Shown here piece by piece: positions 18,104-27,839 of a stretch of DNA of 64,000 nt (its first letter is position 1; every line of letters begins with the position of its first letter). The notes under the pieces are model-generated. The model worked only from the letters and a program-made list of their open reading frames with translations. It was not told the DNA's origin and did no database searches. Where the stretch lies: assembly GCF_004014715.1 (NCBI RefSeq), contig NZ_CP034834.1:1240001-1304000 (forward strand), given 5' to 3'. The stretch is from Pseudoalteromonas sp. R3. GTDB taxonomy: Bacteria > Pseudomonadota > Gammaproteobacteria > Enterobacterales > Alteromonadaceae. A program made the translations under genes and the position numbers.

Positions 18104-19159
18104 ATGAAGCCCCGGATGTTCATTATTCTGATGTTTGTGGCAATCGGGCTTGGTTACTGGTGGCTCAGCGGTGACGCTGAGCCTGCTCAGGTTCAAACCG
18201 AAACTAACAAAAATACGCCAGCGAAAGCGCCACTTGTTAAAAAAGCGAAAGCAGCTGCTGAGGTGGCGCCACAAACAACACCCCTGCAAAAACGAGACAG
18301 ACATATTCCCGTGCAAATGACGGAAGCCGCAGAACACATTGCTCAGCATTATGAACAGCAATTGCAGTTTGCACCTTATTCACAGCCATTAACAGCGGCA
18401 GATGCTGACAGACTCAAGCCTAATCATTTTTATCCCGTCACCATTCCAACGCAGAATATAGACGAGGTATTGACGCTCAAGCTTAGCCAATATCGTTTTG
18501 TATACCCAGAGCCGATAGAGTTAGTACTAACGGGCAGCGATATATACAGCGCCACAGTAACGGTCAGCGAAGTCGACAGTAACAAAGTACTGACTACCCA
18601 AAGCTTGGTAGAACAAGAAGGCAGCTACACATCGCGTATTAAGGGAAAGAAAACATTTCCCAGGGAGCTACAACTGACTGTTCGCGCTCACGTCAGAGGA
18701 GATGAAATTCCCTTGGTGGCGCAGATCCACTATATGAAACCCAGTGCCGAATTACTTAACCTGGAACAGCCGCAGGTACAGGGCAGCGATCTGCTTGTAT
18801 ATGCCAGGCTTAAAGTGCAAGAGGCTGGGATCTATCGAGTCAGGGCTAATCTGTTTTCGGGCGATCAGCCATTGTCTCATGTTGTGGCGAGAAAACGCCT
18901 GAGTGAAGGAACGCAAATATTGCCACTTAAAATCCACCAAAGTGTTCTACCGCAGCATGCTTCAGCGCTTAAGTTAACAACCTTTGTGGTAGAACGTATG
19001 TCTGGTTCGCCGCAGGAGAAAGCACGCTATGGCCGCAGTAACGTGGATACCTATATGCTCGATGGTGTGGACTTATCTGAACTGAGCAGAGTGCCCTATA
19101 CACCCACTGAGCAGGAACGACAAAAACTGGCATTTTTGAAACAGTTGGGTGCTCAATAA
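18104..19159 (+). CDS. Membrane-anchored exported protein paired with the lipase
   Basis: A 351-residue protein. Residues about 5-22 form an uncleaved membrane anchor, followed by a Pro/Ala/Lys-rich linker to about residue 65, then a mostly beta-strand body (residues about 110-330) resembling tandem immunoglobulin-like folds (YPEPIELVLTGSDIYSATV; ARLKVQEAGIYRVRANLF). The gene starts 11 bases after the lipase with an AGGAGAGAAAGG site. Position suggests a partner of the lipase, but it lacks the features of classical Lif foldases, so no function is assigned. Confidence 0.6.
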   Translation: MKPRMFIILMFVAIGLGYWWLSGDAEPAQVQTETNKNTPAKAPLVKKAKAAAEVAPQTTPLQKRDRHIPVQMTEAAEHIAQHYEQQLQFAPYSQPLTAADADRLKPNHFYPVTIPTQNIDEVLTLKLSQYRFVYPEPIELVLTGSDIYSATVTVSEVDSNKVLTTQSLVEQEGSYTSRIKGKKTFPRELQLTVRAHVRGDEIPLVAQIHYMKPSAELLNLEQPQVQGSDLLVYARLKVQEAGIYRVRANLFSGDQPLSHVVARKRLSEGTQILPLKIHQSVLPQHASALKLTTFVVERMSGSPQEKARYGRSNVDTYMLDGVDLSELSRVPYTPTEQERQKLAFLKQLGAQ

Positions 19160-19411
19160 GCTCAACATTCTCTTGCATGTCCAGTAGAATAAGGCAAACC
19201 TGCGGATTGATTTGCTGCGTGACCAGACAATTAAAGGTCAACGCACACCTCAGGTATAAGTCCACGCAGCAGATTTGCCATTTTTCTTATGACTAAGCGC
19301 TTTGTAAGTACGTGATGCTCAATCACCGGGTTTGCTTGATCCTTGAGCGATTGTTCGCTAGTGTTTTTGTTCCCAATTTTGTTGATATGTTATAACGATG
19401 TAAGGATAGGT

Positions 19412-19888
19412 ATGGTCGTCATCGAAAAGTTATCTCCAGCCCACATGGCTGTTGTTAAAATGATACAGCTTGCACCAGATCAAATTCGTTTTGCCGGCAC
19501 ACCGGACGAGTTTTTAGAAGACCAGTGTGATACTACACACTTACATGTCATCAAGCTCGATGATACTCTGGTTGGTTACTTCAAGCTTGATTTGGCTTAT
19601 GACAAAAAATATGAATATTGTCCGGCTGGCGCTATTGGGTTACGTGCATTTGTAATTGATAAACAATATCAGGGTAAAGGGCTGGGGACTGAAGCGGTAA
19701 AAGCACTGCTGGCTTATTTGTTTGTCCACTATTCGTCGTATCATTGGTTATATTTGGGGGTCAATTGTCAAAATCTGGGCGCTTATACTTGTTATCTAAA
19801 AGCAGGGCTGGCAGTTTGTGATGATAAGTATCTGGGTGGCCCTGCGGGTCCGCAATATATTATGTATGGTAAAATCTCCTCCAGTTAA
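19412..19888 (+). CDS. GNAT-family N-acetyltransferase
   Basis: A 158-residue protein. The start at 19412 is chosen because TAAGGATAGGT precedes it; a longer in-frame ORF from a TTG at 19343 has no ribosome site and would add a hydrophobic stretch foreign to the family. The acetyl-CoA binding motif is clear: LRAFVIDKQYQGKGLGTEAV (Q-x-x-G-x-G), followed by the 'CQNLGAYTCYLKAGL' helix. Substrate unknown. Confidence 0.85.
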   Translation: MVVIEKLSPAHMAVVKMIQLAPDQIRFAGTPDEFLEDQCDTTHLHVIKLDDTLVGYFKLDLAYDKKYEYCPAGAIGLRAFVIDKQYQGKGLGTEAVKALLAYLFVHYSSYHWLYLGVNCQNLGAYTCYLKAGLAVCDDKYLGGPAGPQYIMYGKISSS

Positions 19889-19908
19889 TTGGGATGTATG
19901 AAAGGAAA

Positions 19909-20055
19909 TCATATGGCCTGACTTATCTCGAGGATGTGTCCTTTCATCGCCTCATGGCTGTGATACGCAATTAACAACAGGGCGAGCGCTTCAACAGACA
20001 CCCGGGACTGTGTCTCACACCACCGCTGTGCAGCCTTGGTTATATTCAGTTGCAT
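19909..20055 (-). CDS. Possible small ORF (48 residues), doubtful
   Basis: A minus-strand ORF between the acetyltransferase and peroxidase genes, MQLNITKAAQRW to EISQAI. It is helical in character but has only a weak ribosome site, and I recognise no family. It may be a chance ORF in the peroxidase promoter region. Confidence 0.2.
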   Translation of the reverse strand: MQLNITKAAQRWCETQSRVSVEALALLLIAYHSHEAMKGHILEISQAI

Positions 20056-20131
20056 GGAAAGCTTTTCGTTTGAGTGGTCTATACTTATACCATTGTCGGG
20101 GTCTGAGAAACTCTTCAGGGATGGGAACTGT

Positions 20132-21157
20132 ATGAGTACCAACTATGTGGTGATTGTATTCAGTGGGCTGGTGGCTGTGTTTTTGAGCCTAATGATACAA
20201 TTTTATTTCTTCGATGGTAGCCGTGGCCGTGAGGCTACGGTTAACAACATGGAGCTGGTCACTTACTCCACACAATGGGTTGATGCTGCTATTCAGCCGT
20301 TGCCACGCCTGGAACAGTATGATGTTGGCTGGGTCCAGCTTGGTAAAGCACTGTTTAAAAGTCCCTTGCTCTCAGCAGACAATACTACCTCATGCGCATC
20401 TTGCCATGATTTGTACAATGGAGGAGACGATGGGTTTCCGGTATCCGTTGGTATAAATCAGCAATTGGGCAGCCGAAATGCCCCGAGCGTGATAAACGCC
20501 GTGTTTAATTTCCGGCAGTTCTGGGATGGGCGTAGCCCAGACCTGACCAGCCAGTTGCCGTTACCTATTCATAATCCATTAGAAATGGCCAGTAACTGGT
20601 CTCAGGTTATTGCCAAGCTGCAGCAGCAGCCTCACTTTGTCAGTAGTTTCAGCGCGGTGTCAGATGAGGGCATCACGCCAGAAAATATCACTAAGGCCAT
20701 CGTTGCATTCCAGATGTCACTGGTATCTGAAAATACCCCGATTGATGCCTATCTGCTCGGCGAAAAAAACGCCTTAACGGCGCAACAGCAACGCGGCTAT
20801 CGTAAATTCGTGGAACTGGGGTGTGTGACCTGCCATCAGGGTCGCAATATTGGCGGCAATATCTATCAGAAAATGGGCCGCCTGGAGAGAATGCCCAATG
20901 AATTATTGAATGACTTTGGTCGTTATCAGTTAACCCGTAACGAGCAGGACAAGTTTGTATTCAAAGTCCCAAGTCTGCGTAATGTCGCCAATACCGGACC
21001 CTATTTCCATAATGGCTCGGTGGCTAGTTTGTCGGATGCAATAAAGCTGATGGCAAGAGGGCAGTTGGGTTTGGAACTCAACGAGGAGGATATCGCTGAT
21101 CTGGAAGCTTTGCTGCAAGCTTTTTCAGGTGAACTACCGAGGTCATTGAAAGAGTGA
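20132..21157 (+). CDS. Di-heme cytochrome c peroxidase (MauG/CcpA type)
   Basis: A 341-residue protein anchored by a single N-terminal membrane helix (residues 5-25). It has two heme-binding motifs, CASCH (residues 88-92) and CVTCH (231-235), and the family's conserved RNAPSVINAVFN, FWDGR and KVPSLRNVANTGPYFHNGS segments. Such periplasmic enzymes reduce hydrogen peroxide or carry out MauG-like oxidation. I start at 20132 because earlier in-frame methionines lack a ribosome site. Its TGA overlaps the GTG start of the sensor kinase (GTGA), so the two are translationally coupled, suggesting that the peroxidase feeds or modulates the sensor. Confidence 0.88.
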   Translation: MSTNYVVIVFSGLVAVFLSLMIQFYFFDGSRGREATVNNMELVTYSTQWVDAAIQPLPRLEQYDVGWVQLGKALFKSPLLSADNTTSCASCHDLYNGGDDGFPVSVGINQQLGSRNAPSVINAVFNFRQFWDGRSPDLTSQLPLPIHNPLEMASNWSQVIAKLQQQPHFVSSFSAVSDEGITPENITKAIVAFQMSLVSENTPIDAYLLGEKNALTAQQQRGYRKFVELGCVTCHQGRNIGGNIYQKMGRLERMPNELLNDFGRYQLTRNEQDKFVFKVPSLRNVANTGPYFHNGSVASLSDAIKLMARGQLGLELNEEDIADLEALLQAFSGELPRSLKE

Positions 21158-22749
21158 AATACATACTTGAAGGGATAATTCTGTTACTGATTTGGTGGCT
21201 CGGTTCAAACGCGATTGGTGAATACCATCAGTTACGGGATATGCAGGCTACACTGGCTTTGAAGGAGCGGCTCAACAGAGCCACTAGTGAGTTATCGCTT
21301 GAAACTTTGTCAGCTATGGATAGCAATATTTATCATTTTGACAAGCATGCACAAAAGCAGCTTGAATTTGAAAGTATTTATAATGAGCTGGTGTCACAAC
21401 AGCTGCTGAGTGAAGAGATGAATGTGGCAATATCGCACTTTCACGATGCCATTGATACTTACATGCAGCTCGCCTCTATGCTCAAAACATCATATCGCTA
21501 TATTGCAAAACAAGAGTTAGAAAGTAGTACATTTTCACCACAAGCACAGTTAATTGTCAGTAGAAGTGCGGCACTGGTATCTAATCTGCAGGTGACAAAT
21601 TCGCATACGGTCATTGAGCAGGTCCGTCAGCAACTTGCACAGTCTATGGTGACACTTGCTCAGCTTGAGCAGGAAAGACGTTCTTTCAGGGTCATGCGCT
21701 TACATATTGAGTTCATACTGGAAAATGCTTTGGCGGCTTCTAATTTACTGGTGCCAATACAAAACAGTAGCTTATCGACTGCTATCCTGGGGGAGACACA
21801 ACAACTGAGCAATCAAGTCGATAGCGTATACTGGCAGATGATACACTCCGTTTTTTGGTTTCTTTTACTGGTATTTACGCTGATTTTAATCGTCTTATTA
21901 CGGCTTATGAGCGGTTTGAAGCGTGCCAATGAACAGGCAAATCAGGCTGCTGAAACTAAGTCTTTGTTTCTATCTAATATGTCTCATGAGATCAGAACGC
22001 CGATGAATGGCATTATGGGGCTGACGGATATTCTTTTGTCCACCGAATTGACCAGTGTGCAAAGAAATTATCTGGAAAAAGTAAGGTTTTCGGCAAACGC
22101 ACTGACGACCATAATCAATGATATTCTGGATTTCTCCAAAATTGAGTCAAAGAAACTCAATATTGAACAAATTCCCTTTCAGTTTGAGGAGCTGCTGGAT
22201 AACTTACGCTCGCTGATCACACCCATCGCCAATACCAAAGGGGTAAAGTTGGTTTTTGATATCGACCCAAACCTCAATGAATGGTATATCGGCGATCCGG
22301 TTAGAATTAATCAGATAATGCTTAACTTTGCTTCTAACGCCGCAAAGTTCACTGAAGAGGGCACCATTACTTTAGCGGTGCACAGGCAACCCAAAGATGC
22401 CGCCAGTGACTGGCTTGAAATTTCGGTGAGCGATACGGGCATTGGCATAGAGCAGGACAAAGTTGCCGTGCTGTTTGAGCGTTTCACTCAGGCCGAATCC
22501 TCGACCACTCGGCGCTATGGAGGAACCGGACTAGGGTTGACCATCTGTAAATTACTCGCTGAGCTGATGGAAGGAGAAATCAGCGTAACCAGCGAGGTTG
22601 GCGTTGGCTCAACGTTTATGGTTCGCTTGCCGATGGCAACATTGAGTCATGCCCCAATGCCGAGTGAGAGAGCAGAAAAATCATGCTGGACGGCTCAATA
22701 CTTATCGTGGAAGACGATCCGGTATATATGGAAGTCAGTGTTAATATAG
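21154..22749 (+). CDS. Membrane sensor histidine kinase, C-terminus out of frame
   Basis: A 531-residue ORF with a GTG start overlapping the peroxidase stop. Layout: membrane helix about 5-20, all-helical periplasmic sensor about 25-228, second membrane helix about 232-252, HisKA domain with phospho-accepting His278 (NMSHEIRTPMNGIMG), and a HATPase with DTGIGI and GGTGLGLTI motifs. The last 25 residues are foreign: a -1 shift at the A5 run at 22676-22680 continues directly into the double-receiver ORF. The intact protein would then be a hybrid kinase with two receivers, about 774 residues. Confidence 0.85.
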   Translation: MKYILEGIILLLIWWLGSNAIGEYHQLRDMQATLALKERLNRATSELSLETLSAMDSNIYHFDKHAQKQLEFESIYNELVSQQLLSEEMNVAISHFHDAIDTYMQLASMLKTSYRYIAKQELESSTFSPQAQLIVSRSAALVSNLQVTNSHTVIEQVRQQLAQSMVTLAQLEQERRSFRVMRLHIEFILENALAASNLLVPIQNSSLSTAILGETQQLSNQVDSVYWQMIHSVFWFLLLVFTLILIVLLRLMSGLKRANEQANQAAETKSLFLSNMSHEIRTPMNGIMGLTDILLSTELTSVQRNYLEKVRFSANALTTIINDILDFSKIESKKLNIEQIPFQFEELLDNLRSLITPIANTKGVKLVFDIDPNLNEWYIGDPVRINQIMLNFASNAAKFTEEGTITLAVHRQPKDAASDWLEISVSDTGIGIEQDKVAVLFERFTQAESSTTRRYGGTGLGLTICKLLAELMEGEISVTSEVGVGSTFMVRLPMATLSHAPMPSERAEKSCWTAQYLSWKTIRYIWKSVLI

Positions 22750-23477
22750 CGTCTTCAGTTGGGCTGAGCGTAGCGCGTGCCCAGACTGGGGTGGAAGCTG
22801 AAGCGCGGCTGTCGGCCGAAACATTTGATATGTTACTGCTAGACTGGGTGTTACCCGATTGCGAGGCCAACGAATTATTAGAACGACTTGATGCCCTGGC
22901 GATACTGCCTGCCAAGGTCGTTATTTACACGGCACACACAGAGCAAAGCATAACCCCCAAAGTCGATTATCCTATATTGTATAAGCCCCTGTTAAAACGT
23001 GATCTAATCAGTATTTTTATTAAAGATAATCTTAATGAGGGCTCGCCTGTGAATGAGCCGGTGGCATCTACACCAACAGGTGCCACCGCAGAGAACCAAA
23101 CATTTAGCGTGTTGCTGGTAGAGGATAATGAAATCAACCGCATTGTCGCCACCAAACTCCTTGACCGGTTTAATGTAGAAATAGTAATTGCACAAAATGG
23201 TCAGCAAGCGGTTGATGCAATCAAGGCATGTGATGGCGCGTTTGATTTGGTTTTGATGGATATTCAGATGCCGGTAATGGATGGAATGGAGGCCACACGC
23301 ATTGTGCGAGAAATATACAGTAAGGAAGTGCTTAAGATTATTGCGTTAACTGCCAACGTAATGCAAAGCGAGGTGGATAAATATCTGAGTATTGGTATGA
23401 ACGATCACCTTGGAAAGCCGTTTAAGACCGACGAGCTGGATAAAATATTGAACAAATATTTGTTCAATATACAATAG
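22683..23477 (+). CDS. Double receiver (REC-REC) protein or kinase C-terminus
   Basis: A 264-residue ORF with two CheY-like receiver domains. The first (about 4-118) has ILIVEDD and the phospho-acceptor block MLLLDWVLPD; the second (about 140-262) has VLLVEDNEINR and LVLMDIQMPVMDGMEA, typical of receivers fused to hybrid kinases. It overlaps the kinase ORF by 67 bases in the -1 frame. Only a weak GAGAG site precedes its ATG, which favours either fusion through a frameshift or a sequence error over independent translation. Confidence 0.8.
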   Translation: MLDGSILIVEDDPVYMEVSVNIASSVGLSVARAQTGVEAEARLSAETFDMLLLDWVLPDCEANELLERLDALAILPAKVVIYTAHTEQSITPKVDYPILYKPLLKRDLISIFIKDNLNEGSPVNEPVASTPTGATAENQTFSVLLVEDNEINRIVATKLLDRFNVEIVIAQNGQQAVDAIKACDGAFDLVLMDIQMPVMDGMEATRIVREIYSKEVLKIIALTANVMQSEVDKYLSIGMNDHLGKPFKTDELDKILNKYLFNIQ

Positions 23478-23652
23478 CGTCGCGTTTAGTTATGCAAATG
23501 TGCCAGAATAACCAATTGGTATAAATAACCACAAGGCCAGCAACTTGGCTCAAAAGAGACCAGAATGCATAATTTGAAACTGAAAGTCAGTTTTGCTGTT
23601 TTGGGACACTGATGGTGTTCTATTTTAGAGGCTAACAAAAGAGATAGATACG

Positions 23653-23988
23653 ATGAAAAATGTGTTTTTTATGTTGTTTTTACTGATTTCCTGCGATGCT
23701 CTATCGGCAGAGCGGCTTGTGTCAAATGCCTCTGTGACGTCATTGAAGGTATATGAAACAAACGATGACTCTGTACGTGTCTGGATGCACATTAATGGCA
23801 GTGGCAGGGTTGGGCCCAATCCCGCAAATCCGGAAGTGACCTGTGAGTTATGGACCAACAGCTCATTAGTGCATGGGTCGGCATTGGCTGCATTAATGGG
23901 CAAGAAGAAGGTCAATATTTGGTATGCAGACAGAGGTGATAAATCAAACTGGTGTAAAGTGAAGGTCTTAGAAGTAATTGATAGTTAA
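23653..23988 (+). CDS. Small secreted protein of unknown function
   Basis: A 111-residue protein with a signal peptide (cleavage near SCDALSA, residue 19). The mature 90 residues are beta-rich with two cysteines (VTCELW, NWCKVKV) likely to form a disulfide, and a small-residue segment (VHGSALAALMGKKK). The layout resembles short secreted OB-fold-like subunits, but I cannot assign a family. It stands alone, 176 bases after the double receiver gene. Confidence 0.6.
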   Translation: MKNVFFMLFLLISCDALSAERLVSNASVTSLKVYETNDDSVRVWMHINGSGRVGPNPANPEVTCELWTNSSLVHGSALAALMGKKKVNIWYADRGDKSNWCKVKVLEVIDS

Positions 23989-24396
23989 ATTAGAGCCACC
24001 CTGTTTTACGCCAGACTTGGCTGAGTAGCAGTATTTTAGTTAGTGTTACAAAAGCCATCTCTTAAAAAGCCAGTTAACGGATCAATGCAGCAAGACTTTA
24101 GTTCACCACCCAGTACATTCTTAGCCATGTTTGATTTCCATTAATTAGATAAGTGGACATTATACGTGTGCGACTGCAATGAAGTTTACTCTGAGTGGAA
24201 TATGAAGGGCGCTCGATTTAGAGCCTGTACATCGAAGAAAAAAGTCGCATGACTTGGCTCAATTACATGCTACCGCTTTCTTATTTCGTGTTTGCTCCTG
24301 TAACTACTGAGCATAATGTTTTATCACGCAGTTTGTTACGCTATTATGCCCGTGACTTAGCTAAATTATGGATATTTTAATAAAGGATGTATCAAA
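23989..24396. other. Intergenic region, no gene seen
   Basis: About 400 bases of non-coding sequence between two small genes of unknown function. I found no tRNA-like fold, clear promoter or repeat. The next gene's AAAGGA site is at its right end. Confidence 0.5.
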
Positions 24397-25065
24397 GTGA
24401 AAGCCAATGAGTTTTATAGCCTGTCAAAAGAACTAGGCAGTGAGTATCTATTGCCGCTTGGGTTCAAGTTCAATAATGGCGGCTGGTACTTGGCTAACGA
24501 TAAGTATATGTTGGCCTTTGAGCTAGCTAATATTTCTCATTCCCAAAGCATTTTTCTTAAATATCTGACAGTGGTTTTCTATAACTATGTTAAGCGTGAG
24601 GATTTTCAGGCGATGCAGCCGATGCAGCATGCTGATCACTATGGTCCGGTGCAGATAAATCCCATGCAACTTCCTGAGTATAAACAGTGGCAGTATACCA
24701 ATGCGCACAATAGTCGTGGAGAAACATCAGCTTATTTCCCTCTGTACTATGGCGGACTTATTGAAGCTGAGCCTATAAAACAAGGTTTTTTTGTTAAAAA
24801 ACAGTGGGAAATGCCAAAGGGGTTACTTCGTGGCTGGATCACTGAGCGTGGTGCCGATATCGTTACTGAAGAAGAAGCCAGAGAGTTGCTGAAAAAGGCG
24901 ATGATCAACACCGCTGAGTATGTGTTTAAATGGGCTGATACACTAACATCACATGAAATCATCCGCCAGATTGAAGAAAATGGTGATGACTGGTTTGTCG
25001 AAAAGGAGTGGGTAAAAGCTTACAAACTGCACCAGGCATCGCAACTTCAAATGAGTCAGAAATGA
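24397..25065 (+). CDS. Cytoplasmic protein of unknown function
   Basis: A 222-residue protein starting at GTG after an AAAGGA site. It begins like small DUF4304-type proteins (EFYSLSKELGSEYLLPLGFKF... GGWYLANDKYMLAFELA), with alternating strand and helix, no signal peptide and no membrane segment, and it ends in charged helices. Such proteins are often found in scattered single copies or with polymorphic-toxin immunity genes, but no toxin gene is next to it. Function not assigned. Confidence 0.55.
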   Translation: MKANEFYSLSKELGSEYLLPLGFKFNNGGWYLANDKYMLAFELANISHSQSIFLKYLTVVFYNYVKREDFQAMQPMQHADHYGPVQINPMQLPEYKQWQYTNAHNSRGETSAYFPLYYGGLIEAEPIKQGFFVKKQWEMPKGLLRGWITERGADIVTEEEARELLKKAMINTAEYVFKWADTLTSHEIIRQIEENGDDWFVEKEWVKAYKLHQASQLQMSQK

Positions 25066-25148
25066 AAGCTGGTACAAATGGGGTTGTTCAAGTCTTTGTC
25101 CAGCTTTGCCGTAACCCAGATATATGAGATCTGATGTGTTACCTAGTC

Positions 25149-26039
25149 TCACCCTTGCAACAGCAAAAACACGCCAAATAGTGCAATTGCGCCGCCGCAT
25201 AACATAGCTTTGGTCACTGCTTCTTTGCGGATCAAGCTTAAGGTCATCACCATCAAAGGGGCTGTCGCAAAAATGGTTTGTGCGATTGCAGGGTCCGTGT
25301 TATTCACGGATATAAGTTGCAACCACAGGCCGATAAAGGTGCCGAAAAATACCGCGATAAACAACCAACGTTTACCTGATATTTGTTTTAGTGTCAGTGC
25401 TTTATTGAGATTGTGGGATTTCAGACAGGCAACCAGACAAGCAACAAATAAGGTGCCGGATGCAAGACGGATCAATGCGGCCCACAAGCTGCTTATTTCC
25501 TCGTTGTTTAATGCGCCTTTTGAGAGCACCATACCGGCGGCCTGACATGTTGCTGCCGTCAGCGCAAAGGATACGCCCAGCAGATAATGGGTTTTGTCCG
25601 GGAGCGGTTGAGCTTTATTAGGTTTTATCGCCAGAATAACACCAAAAGTTGTCACCGCGATGCCAAGCCAGGCAACAGGTCCGAGGTAAACTCCCAGAAT
25701 CAGGATATTCAGAATGCCGGCAATGGCGGGGGCCAGGCTTTCAATCACCAAGGTACGTGCCGGGCCAATGTTTCTGAGTGCTGCAAAATAGGCGCTGTCA
25801 CCAATGGCAATACCCAATACCCCACTGGCTATCAGCCAGGCCCAGCTTGATGATTGCGCTGGATATACTGTATCTTGCGCAACGAGCAGGCATAGTGCCA
25901 TCAGTACAGATGCAATGACGCCTTTACTGACATTTAACTCGAATGGACTCAGATGGTGGCTAAACCGCTTGTATAAAAGGGTCGAAAATGCCCAAACAAG
26001 TGCTGCGCTGATGGCTGCACCTTCGCCTATTCCAATCAT
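25149..26039 (-). CDS. EamA/DMT-family metabolite transporter
   Basis: A 296-residue inner membrane protein with ten predicted helices in two EamA repeats (about 5-140 and 150-295). Family features include GDSAYFAALRNIGPARTLV at the end of the first repeat and the matching DPAIAQTIFATAPLMVMTL in the second. Such carriers export amino acids or other metabolites. The ribosome site is weak (AGAAGA). It is transcribed divergently from the NhaC-type antiporter. Confidence 0.88.
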   Translation of the reverse strand: MIGIGEGAAISAALVWAFSTLLYKRFSHHLSPFELNVSKGVIASVLMALCLLVAQDTVYPAQSSSWAWLIASGVLGIAIGDSAYFAALRNIGPARTLVIESLAPAIAGILNILILGVYLGPVAWLGIAVTTFGVILAIKPNKAQPLPDKTHYLLGVSFALTAATCQAAGMVLSKGALNNEEISSLWAALIRLASGTLFVACLVACLKSHNLNKALTLKQISGKRWLFIAVFFGTFIGLWLQLISVNNTDPAIAQTIFATAPLMVMTLSLIRKEAVTKAMLCGGAIALFGVFLLLQG

Positions 26040-26291
26040 CTTATTATTCTTCTGCTGAACTAAAAGCGGCTAGTATACATAAATCACACGAAGGAGGCAT
26101 GGTAGCAGCCTCAGCTGAATAAGAATCGTAAAAAAGTAACTAAAAAATGATTGACGTCGTGTTGAACTAAGTTTAATTTCGCTGCGATGTTTCAATGAGG
26201 GCCATACAGCATTTAGTCAACCCAAAATTAGGCAGAACTTACTCGCCTTGTCAGGCGTGTTTTTGTGTTTATAGAAATTTGGGAAATGGTT

Positions 26292-27674
26292 ATGGCTGAG
26301 CCCTGTGCAATTAGCATTATTCCCCCTGTTGTCGTGTTAACACTGGCAATTATTCTTCGTCGTCCAATTTTATCTCTGGTGATTGGGGCTTTGGTTGGCC
26401 TGGCTTTAGTGGATATATCGGGCGTACTGGCAAACTTTGCTGCGGTATCGCTTAAAGTGATGGGCGATGAAACCATCGGCTGGCTGATTTTAGTGTGTGG
26501 CTCCTTTGGTGCCCTGATTGCGTTGCTGGTGCATACCGGTGGTGCGCTGGCTTTTGGCCGCAGTGCTTTGAAACTGGCCAAAGGACCCAAGTCGTCGCTA
26601 CTGATGACTTATGTATTGGGCGTTGTGATCTTTATAGACGACTATCTTAATGCCCTGACCGTGGGTGAAACTATGCGCCGGGTGACCGACAAATTTAAAA
26701 TCTCCCGAGAAATGCTGGCTTATGTTGTGGATTCTACAGCGGCACCTATCTGTGTGCTGGTTCCATTGTCGACATGGGCAGTATTCTTTGGCGGCCTTTT
26801 GGTTGATAACGGTGTGGCCCTTGAGGGGCAAGGGATCAGTACGTATATTACGGCTATTCCTTACATGCTGTACGCATGGGTGGCCGTGATTATGGTGCCG
26901 CTGGTGGTGCTGGGTGTGATCCCGCTCTTTGGCCCCATGAAAAAAGCAGAGCTGGCGGCGCGTGGCGGAGATCCTGCGTTGGCGCAAGTTGATCTTGAAG
27001 AAGTGCAAACCCCGGATCAGTATGCCGCAAAGGCGATAGAGCAGGAGTTTGAACAGGCAGATACCCAAGGTAAATTGTACAATTTCTTGCTGCCTTTGGG
27101 TTTGTTGGTAGCCTTTACAGTATATTTTGATATTGACGTGTGGAAAGGTTTGCTGGCGACGCTGGCAGTGACCATGCCGTTTTATCTGGCACAGCGATTG
27201 ATGCCACTGGCTGATATGCTGGAGCAGATGATTAATGGGTTTAAATGTATGTTACCGGCCATTGGCACTGTGATTGCGGCATTTATTTTTAAGGATGTGT
27301 GTGACCAATTACTGTTACCACAGTATGTGATCAACACGCTAAGCCCCTACATGACGGCAGAATTGCTACCGGCAATGGTGTTTTTATCTATGGCTATTTT
27401 AGCTTTTGCAACCGGGTCGAGCTGGGGGATTTTTGCTGTAACTATTCCCATTGTATTGCCTTTGGCTGTAGCAGTTGACGCAAACATACCATTGGTGATT
27501 GGTGCATTGTTGTCGGCATCATCTTTTGGTAGTCAGGCATGCTTTTACTCAGATTCCACCGTGTTAGCGGCACAAGGCTCAGATTGTAACCTGATAAGCC
27601 ACGCCATTACTCAGTTACCGTATGCGTTACTGGCAGCAGGCATTGCTTTCGTGGGTTTTTTAATAATTGCATAA
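26292..27674 (+). CDS. NhaC-family Na+/H+ antiporter
   Basis: About 460 residues with eleven or twelve membrane helices. The conserved blocks of the NhaC family are present, including FIDDYLNALTVGETMRRVTD near residue 120 and the C-terminal SSWGIFAVTIPIVLPLAVAV and SFGSQACFYSDSTVLAA segments. I chose the ATG at 26292 because GGGA lies 7 bases upstream; a GTG at 26265 or the ATG at 26286 are alternatives. Exchanges sodium for protons, or an organic acid in some members. Confidence 0.85.
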   Translation: MAEPCAISIIPPVVVLTLAIILRRPILSLVIGALVGLALVDISGVLANFAAVSLKVMGDETIGWLILVCGSFGALIALLVHTGGALAFGRSALKLAKGPKSSLLMTYVLGVVIFIDDYLNALTVGETMRRVTDKFKISREMLAYVVDSTAAPICVLVPLSTWAVFFGGLLVDNGVALEGQGISTYITAIPYMLYAWVAVIMVPLVVLGVIPLFGPMKKAELAARGGDPALAQVDLEEVQTPDQYAAKAIEQEFEQADTQGKLYNFLLPLGLLVAFTVYFDIDVWKGLLATLAVTMPFYLAQRLMPLADMLEQMINGFKCMLPAIGTVIAAFIFKDVCDQLLLPQYVINTLSPYMTAELLPAMVFLSMAILAFATGSSWGIFAVTIPIVLPLAVAVDANIPLVIGALLSASSFGSQACFYSDSTVLAAQGSDCNLISHAITQLPYALLAAGIAFVGFLIIA

Positions 27675-27839
27675 TAATATTTCAAAGATAAAGAGCGTTG
27701 CTGCCTTTCAATAACTGTAGTGGTATGCGTCCTTCTAACAGGGGGAATAAGGCAGTCCACTAAATAGCAAGGCTGAGTGCATTGATAGGTTGTTAAATTA
27801 CACGTCTGATGGGGACGCTGCGTCTTTATCGGGTCAACG

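Noticed and set aside
23512..23525. ACCAATTGGT palindrome as a second MITE end
   Set aside because: Only a 10-bp palindrome, with no matching second end nearby.
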